A stretch of DNA of 64,000 bases from RBC038 sp041390625 (GTDB lineage: Bacteria > Chloroflexota > Dehalococcoidia > UBA2979): assembly GCA_041390625.1 (NCBI GenBank), contig JAWKPM010000003.1:222453-286452 (forward strand). The letters are read 5' to 3'. Both the position numbers and the translations under genes were made by a program. Numbering within the stretch: position 1 is the first letter of the stretch; each line of letters opens with the position of its first letter. The notes beneath the pieces were generated by a model that saw nothing but the letters and a program-made list of their open reading frames with translations, was not told where the DNA came from and did no database searches. Below, in pieces: positions 59,862-64,000 of the stretch.

Positions 59862-60506
59862 GTGACCAACGAGACCGAGACGCGCGAAGCGACCGATTCC
59901 TGGCGCACAGCCCTGGAGACCCGGCGCACGCAGCTCGCTGCGGGCGAGGGGATTCCGATCGCCGCGGCGTCGCGTCCGGCGCTCGACCTCTCGCGGCGTC
60001 GCTTCATCCTCGCGTCGTTCTGGGGTGGCCTCGGGACCATGCTCCTCGGGTCGGTCGGCATGCTGCTCGACTACCTCTATCCGCGAGGCGTGACCGGCTT
60101 CGGTGGCCCCGTGCCCGCCGGTAAGGTCACCGACCTCACCAAGGGCGGCGACCCGAAGGAGTTCCCGGTCGGCCAGTTCTGGCTCGTGAACCTCGATCCC
60201 GCTGAGACGCGTCGAGGCGGCTCGGGCGGCGGCGACGGCATCATCGCCCTGTGGCGGAAGTGCCCCCACCTCGGCTGCTCGGTGCCGTGGCGCAGCGGCT
60301 TCAGCTTCGAGGGCGACACGGGCTGGTTCCGGTGCCCCTGCCACGGCTCGACCTACACGAAAGCCGGCGTCCGCGTCTTTGGTCCGGCGCCGCGCTCCAT
60401 GGACACGATGGCCGTCGAGATCGATGGCTCGGGCAACATCACGGTTCAGACGGGTAGTCGAACGCCCGGCGGTCCGGACAACCCGGAGCGGGCGATTCAG
60501 GTCTAG
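59862..60506 (+). CDS. Rieske iron-sulfur protein
   Basis: Membrane-anchored [2Fe-2S] subunit of 214 residues. The cluster boxes are CPHLGC (Cys134, His136, Cys139) and CPCHGS (Cys158, Cys160, His161), so all ligands and the disulfide cysteines are present. The N-terminus has SRRRFIL followed by a hydrophobic helix, a Tat-type anchor that would use TatA at 29.9 kb. A Gly-rich insert (RRGGSGGGDG) precedes box 1. GTG start with GAGGGGG upstream. Confidence 0.95.
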   Translation: MTNETETREATDSWRTALETRRTQLAAGEGIPIAAASRPALDLSRRRFILASFWGGLGTMLLGSVGMLLDYLYPRGVTGFGGPVPAGKVTDLTKGGDPKEFPVGQFWLVNLDPAETRRGGSGGGDGIIALWRKCPHLGCSVPWRSGFSFEGDTGWFRCPCHGSTYTKAGVRVFGPAPRSMDTMAVEIDGSGNITVQTGSRTPGGPDNPERAIQV

Positions 60507-60551
60507 CGCGGCCCCGGCCGTAGCGAGCCCTTACCGGAGATTGGGAGCGGG

Positions 60552-61481
60552 ATGAACACCAGCAAGCAGGTCAACGCGATGATCGGGTTGCTGGGCCTGC
60601 TCGTGGTGATCCTCGGCGCCTACTTCATCAACGAGGGCAATCGCCAGGCCGAGGCGACCGACGAGATCATCGAGCGCAACATCGAGCGTGGGGCGCGCCT
60701 GTTCGTGGCCAACTGCCGCGGCTGTCACGGCGTGGAGGGCCTCGGCCCCGGCGAGGGCGCGATTGCTCCGGCGTTGAACAACCCCGCCTTCCTGATCATC
60801 CCGGAGGACAACGAATTCGGCGTCGAGCCGACCTCGCAGGGTGTCGCAGACGGCATCAAGGCGTTCCTGCGCAACACGATCACCTGCGGTCGCACGGGCA
60901 CGTTCATGCCGCCCTGGTCGCAGGAGTTCGGCGGCCCGCTCTCTGACGAGCAGATCAACCAGATCGTCGTGCTGCTGACGACGCCCGGCGGCTGGGAGAT
61001 CGAGCACGAGATCGCTGCCGAGCACGACGCCGAAACCGGCGATACGCCCGAATCGATCCTCGTGACCGATCCGTCGACGCTGTCGCTGACGGCCTCGAAC
61101 TGTGGCCAGTACACGGCGATCACCGCGCTGCCGTTCCGGACGCGCGAGGACCCGCGCGTCGCCGTCGCGACGCCGGCGCCGGGCGAGACGGCCACCCCCG
61201 GCGAGACGCCGGCCGGCGGCGGCGAGCCCACCGTCCAGGGTCTGCCGGTCGCTGACTTCTTCCAGGCGTCGTGCTCGCCGTGCCACGGCGCGGACCGCGC
61301 CGGCATCCCGGGCCTCGGCCTGCCGCTGACGCCCTCGGCGCTCACGCAGCCCGACGAGTTCTACTTCGACACGATCTCGAACGGCCGCCCGGGCACGGTC
61401 ATGCCGTCGTGGAGCGCCAACGGGCTGACGGACGACGAGATCCACACGCTCGTGACATTCTTGAAGACCGTCGAGCCCTAG
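60552..61481 (+). CDS. membrane-anchored dihaem cytochrome c
   Basis: A 309-residue electron acceptor of the complex. It has an N-terminal membrane helix (IGLLGLLVVILGAYFI) and two cytochrome c domains with CRGCH (Cys55, Cys58, His59) and CSPCH (Cys241, Cys244, His245). The likely Met ligands are in FMPPW and VMPSW. A Pro/Gly/Glu-rich linker (about 205-226, TPAPGETATPGETPAGG) joins them. There is no cytochrome f, so this protein probably takes its place. Four further cysteine-containing residues (TCGRTG, SNCGQY) may form a disulfide. Confidence 0.92.
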   Translation: MNTSKQVNAMIGLLGLLVVILGAYFINEGNRQAEATDEIIERNIERGARLFVANCRGCHGVEGLGPGEGAIAPALNNPAFLIIPEDNEFGVEPTSQGVADGIKAFLRNTITCGRTGTFMPPWSQEFGGPLSDEQINQIVVLLTTPGGWEIEHEIAAEHDAETGDTPESILVTDPSTLSLTASNCGQYTAITALPFRTREDPRVAVATPAPGETATPGETPAGGGEPTVQGLPVADFFQASCSPCHGADRAGIPGLGLPLTPSALTQPDEFYFDTISNGRPGTVMPSWSANGLTDDEIHTLVTFLKTVEP

Positions 61482-61581
61482 CTCAGGGGCATTCGGCTGA
61501 CACGCGTGCGGCGCGTGCAGGCATTCTTCGTGGGCGACGGCCCTCCGTCGCTCGCCAGCAACGCGATGATGGAGGGGTGAC

Positions 61582-61698
61582 ATGGCGATCGAGACGGGCA
61601 AGCGCTACCGCTGCCCGAAGTGTGGGGCTGAGTTCATCGTGACGCGCGGCGGCGACGGCGCACTGCGCTGCGGCGACGACGAGCTCGAGCTCGTCTAA
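61582..61698 (+). CDS. 38-residue desulforedoxin-like protein
   Basis: A tiny gene with GGAGGGG 4 nt before the ATG. The product contains GKRYRCPKCGAEFIVTR and GALRCGDDELEL. The CxxCG plus later cysteine and spacing match desulforedoxin or the desulfoferrodoxin N-terminal domain, but with three cysteines instead of four. It could still bind iron or zinc with another ligand or as a dimer. It lies 100 nt after the cytochrome c gene, before the operon terminator. Confidence 0.65.
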   Translation: MAIETGKRYRCPKCGAEFIVTRGGDGALRCGDDELELV

Positions 61699-61712
61699 GG
61701 GAGGCGAATCTC

Positions 61713-61856
61713 ATGGCAGTGGCACTCGGGAAGCGCTACCGGGACGAGCAGTCGAACGTCGAGGTGCTTTGCATCAAGCCGGGCGACTGCAATCTGAACG
61801 TGGATGGCCGCGGCATGGAGGAGCTCCAGCCGAAGGTGCTGCCGTCCGCCGACTAG
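61713..61856 (+). CDS. 47-residue paralog of the desulforedoxin-like protein
   Basis: It starts 14 nt after its neighbour with GGGAGG upstream. It shares the GKRYR start and the spacing of the fold, but the CxxC pair is gone; its cysteines are at 20 and 26 (VLCIKPGDCN) and it ends MEELQPKVLPSAD. Probably a divergent duplicate that lost the metal site or binds something else. The two genes together end at the terminator at 61869. Confidence 0.6.
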   Translation: MAVALGKRYRDEQSNVEVLCIKPGDCNLNVDGRGMEELQPKVLPSAD

Positions 61857-61868
61857 GCTTCAACGCAG

Positions 61869-61902
61869 CGAGCCCGTCCGACCTCGAGGTTTGACGGGCT
61901 CG
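61869..61902 (+). terminator. terminator of the cytochrome bc operon
   Basis: A perfect 10-bp stem CGAGCCCGTC / GACGGGCTCG with a 14-nt loop, 13 nt after the last small gene. U-tract weak (TTC). Its right arm overlaps the -35 of the next promoter. Confidence 0.7.
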
Positions 61903-61920
61903 TTCGCGCTATTCTACGAT
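61891..61920 (+). promoter_or_regulatory. sigma70-type promoter of rpsU
   Basis: TTGACG (61891-61896), 18-nt spacer, TACGAT (61915-61920). The -35 lies within the terminator hairpin of the operon upstream. Confidence 0.6.
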
Positions 61921-62007
61921 CGTCATCGTATCGATGCGGTCATCGCATCGAGATTCGTAGATGTCGTCGGCACCGGCTGGTGCCCGACGTAGTTCGATTG
62001 GGCATGT

Positions 62008-62229
62008 GTGACCGAAATCTTCGTTGGTGAGTCTGAATCGATCGACTCCGCGCTCAAGCGGTTCAACAAGCGCGTGCAGGCAGACGGCGTCCTGACCGAT
62101 GCCCGGCGGCACGAGTACTACGAGAAGCCGTCCGAGCGCCGCAAGAAGAAGGAAGCCGCTCGCAAGCGCAAGATGCGCAAGGCGGAGCGCCGAGCCGAGC
62201 AGCGCGCGATTCGCGGCATGGGCCGCTAG
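62008..62229 (+). CDS. rpsU: 30S ribosomal protein bS21
   Basis: A 73-residue basic protein: ESIDSALKRFNKRVQADGVL and the HEYYEKPSERRKKKEAARKR block are diagnostic. It acts near the mRNA 3'-end/anti-Shine-Dalgarno region of the 30S subunit. GTG start; no ribosome site is clear. It heads the conserved rpsU-yqeY-pgpH order. Confidence 0.95.
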   Translation: MTEIFVGESESIDSALKRFNKRVQADGVLTDARRHEYYEKPSERRKKKEAARKRKMRKAERRAEQRAIRGMGR

Positions 62230-62271
62230 CTTCGGGCGGGCCTATCGCGCTCGCCCCCGGGGGTCGTCGCG

Positions 62272-62724
62272 ATGCCACTCTCCGAGACCATTCGCACCGA
62301 ACTGACGGCCGCTATGAAGGCCGGCGATGTATCGCGACGCGATGCGCTGCGGCTGATCGTCGCCTCACTTCACAACGCCAAGATCGCCGCCGGGCACGAC
62401 CTGGACGATGATGAGGCCACGCGTGTCCTCCAGCGCGAGGCGAAGCAACGCCGCGACTCGATCGAGGAGTTCCGCAAGGGCAACCGCGAGGACCTCATTC
62501 GCATTGAGGAGGCGGAGCTGGCGGTCATCAGCTCGTTCCTGCCCGCCGAGATGACGGACGCCGAGCTGAACGAGGTCGTTCGCGGCGTCATCGACGAGGT
62601 GGGTGCGACGGGGCCGGGGGACCTCGGCAAGGTCATGGGGCCGCTGATGGCCCGACTCGGCGGGCGGGCCGACGGCAAGCGTGCCAACGCCGTGGTGCGA
62701 GAACTGCTCACCGGCGCGCAGTGA
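62272..62724 (+). CDS. YqeY/GatB-like domain protein
   Basis: A 150-residue protein related to the tail domain of the tRNA-dependent amidotransferase subunit GatB: LTAAMKAGDVSRRDALRLIV, RRDSIEEFRKGNREDLI, SSFLPAEMTDAEL and GKVMGPLMARLGGRADGK. Thought to bind tRNA; exact role unknown. GGGGGT ribosome site, 42 nt after rpsU. Confidence 0.92.
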   Translation: MPLSETIRTELTAAMKAGDVSRRDALRLIVASLHNAKIAAGHDLDDDEATRVLQREAKQRRDSIEEFRKGNREDLIRIEEAELAVISSFLPAEMTDAELNEVVRGVIDEVGATGPGDLGKVMGPLMARLGGRADGKRANAVVRELLTGAQ

Positions 62725-62758
62725 CCCCCGCCGCGCCCTCGAATCCCGGGACGTGGCG

Positions 62759-64000
62759 ATGATCGCGCGCACGTCCCCTCGACCGTCGAATTCGCGACCG
62801 TCCCTCGAGGCCGCGTTCGGAGCCCTGCTGGCGCTCGCCCTCTTCGCAGTCCTGTTCCCCTGGTTCCCCGGGAGCACCCGCTTCGAGGAAGGCGCGGTCG
62901 TCACCGACACCGTCGTCGCCTCGAGGTCTGTCTCGTACGTCTCGGACGTTTTGACAGAGCAGCGTCGCGCCGAGGCCGCTGACGCGGTCGAAGACGTCTG
63001 GGTCTTCGATCCCAACGTGGCGAGCACGCAGAGCGCCATTCTCACGCGGCGGCTCGACCGCATCGAGGTGGCGCGAGCGGACGAGACCCAGTCGGATTCT
63101 GCCCGCATCTCGGCGATCCGTGCGGCGAGCGACGGTTCGCTGTCGGAGCGGGGCGCCGATGCACTGGCAGCGGCGTCCGACCTCGAGTGGAGCGAGCTCA
63201 AGCGCGAGGTGGAGCAGGCGCTGTCGCGCGTACTCGCCGGCGCGCTCGACGAGGGCGATCTGCAGGCGGCACGTCTGCGTGCCGCGGGTCTGCTCTCGTC
63301 GCAGCTGACAGCCGATCAGTCGCTCGCGCTCACCGAGCTGCTCGACCCGCTGATCGTCCCGACGCTCGCCGTCGACGCGGCGCGCACGAACGCCCTCCGC
63401 GCCGAGGCGATCGCGGCCCAGCCGCCCGTCCGCGTCTCGATCGCGCGAGGGGAGATCGTCGCCACCGAGGGCGACGTCCTCGATCCTGCTGCGATCGAAC
63501 GATTGGACGAGCTCGGCCTGCGCGGTCGGGCGGTTCAGTGGGAGCACGCGGCCGCCGCAGCCGTCCTCGCGGTCCTGCTCGGCGCGCTCTGCGCGACCTA
63601 CCTGCGCCTGGTGCGTCCCGCTTCCCTGGCGGGCGCGAGGCGGCTGGCGCTGTTCGGACTGCTCCTCGCGGTGCCGGTGCTTGCCGCAAAGATCGGCCTG
63701 CCGGCGACCCTGCCCGATGACCAGCGTCGCTTCCTCGCGTACGCCATTCCGTTTGCCGCATCCTCGATTGCGGCGGCGGTCCTGCTCGATGCCGGGGTCG
63801 CCGTCCTGCTCACGCTCGTTCTACTGCTGAGCACCATGTTCGTCGCGGTCTCGTTGCCGGTGAACGGCGGCCAGCTCGGTCTCCTCGAGCTGGCGCGCCT
63901 CGTGCTGGTGATCGCCGCGTCGTCGTTGAGCGGGCTGCTGTTCGCCGTGCGGGCCGATCGACTCCAGCGCTACCTCGTTGCTGGCCTCGCGACGGCAGCG
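62759..64000 (+). CDS. pgpH: PgpH/YqfF-family 7TM-HD phosphohydrolase (partial, N-terminal 414 codons)
   Basis: The open frame runs off the window. Present are an N-terminal membrane helix (ALLALALFAVLFPWFPG), the large extracytoplasmic 7TMR-HDED domain (about 40-250, with VWVFDPN and ARGEIVATEGDVLDPAAIE), and the first of the seven clustered membrane helices. The HD domain, which degrades cyclic di-AMP in known members, would lie beyond the edge. ATG at 62759 or GTG two codons earlier. The place after YqeY is conserved. Confidence 0.88.
   Translation, partial: MIARTSPRPSNSRPSLEAAFGALLALALFAVLFPWFPGSTRFEEGAVVTDTVVASRSVSYVSDVLTEQRRAEAADAVEDVWVFDPNVASTQSAILTRRLDRIEVARADETQSDSARISAIRAASDGSLSERGADALAAASDLEWSELKREVEQALSRVLAGALDEGDLQAARLRAAGLLSSQLTADQSLALTELLDPLIVPTLAVDAARTNALRAEAIAAQPPVRVSIARGEIVATEGDVLDPAAIERLDELGLRGRAVQWEHAAAAAVLAVLLGALCATYLRLVRPASLAGARRLALFGLLLAVPVLAAKIGLPATLPDDQRRFLAYAIPFAASSIAAAVLLDAGVAVLLTLVLLLSTMFVAVSLPVNGGQLGLLELARLVLVIAASSLSGLLFAVRADRLQRYLVAGLATAA

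Noticed and set aside
58194..60344. 716-codon minus-strand frame across the cytochrome bc genes
   Set aside because: Antisense of cytochrome b, subunit IV and Rieske genes, whose motifs are unmistakable.

Overview
The window is 64 kb of GC-rich (roughly two thirds G+C) bacterial chromosome, densely coded and free of insertion sequences, phage genes, CRISPR arrays, rRNA or tRNA. The gene set points to a free-living, peptidoglycan-making, respiring bacterium, most likely Chloroflexota. The case rests on bS21-YqeY-PgpH and a SAM-I riboswitch (not typical of Actinobacteria), MurT/GatD, a split b6-type cytochrome b, and a ThrC/NIL/ThiS-type cluster. The phylum is inferred from content, not from a search.

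Layout. 0-12 kb, mostly minus strand: lysine and aspartate pathway (dapA, asd, dapB), the rpsO-pnp pair, a PAP2 membrane enzyme, pepA, and CoA synthesis (coaX-coaBC). 12-14 kb: dnaA with a 400-bp non-coding stretch carrying DnaA-box-like sites. Gene orientation flips here (mostly minus on the left, mostly plus on the right), so this is the probable replication origin. 14-24 kb: obgE-nadD, gyrB, trmO with an overlapping HhH-GPD glycosylase, ychF and small conserved genes. 24-28.5 kb: two XdhC-type proteins with a MoxR ATPase and a VWA protein (molybdenum hydroxylase maturation). 28.5-37.7 kb: membrane and secreted proteins, tatA, a metallo-beta-lactamase, an enoyl-CoA hydratase, murT-gatD, an M23 peptidase, lgt.

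37.7-47.5 kb is the most interesting part, a sulfur-carrier-protein region in two transcription units. A promoter and SAM-I riboswitch precede a threonine-synthase-like PLP enzyme, a NIL-domain protein and a ThiS/MoaD-like carrier ending in GG. I infer that this makes homocysteine from O-phosphohomoserine with a protein thiocarboxylate. Next, an Rrf2 regulator with an IscR-like operator precedes cysK, a MoeB/ThiF-type activating enzyme, a second carrier, a CysM-type synthase, a rhodanese and a JAMM peptidase, resembling the mycobacterial CysO-CysM-Mec+ route to cysteine. folP and folK follow.

47.5-58 kb: small membrane proteins, a decayed HAD gene, an Ig-like secreted protein, purF, purM, purH, and a tandem pair of unknown proteins. 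57.9-61.9 kb is one operon bounded by a clear promoter and a hairpin terminator: an unannotated 35-residue membrane peptide, b6-type cytochrome b with the FCLGG cysteine of haem ci-binding proteins, subunit IV, Rieske protein, a dihaem cytochrome c, and two tiny desulforedoxin-like proteins. rpsU, a YqeY-family gene and the start of pgpH close the window.

Two window-wide signatures stand out. The hexamer CCTCGA/TCGAGG occurs about once per 80 bp where counted. Several genes have a -10 hexamer exactly 6 nt before the start codon and no Shine-Dalgarno sequence, suggesting leaderless mRNAs.
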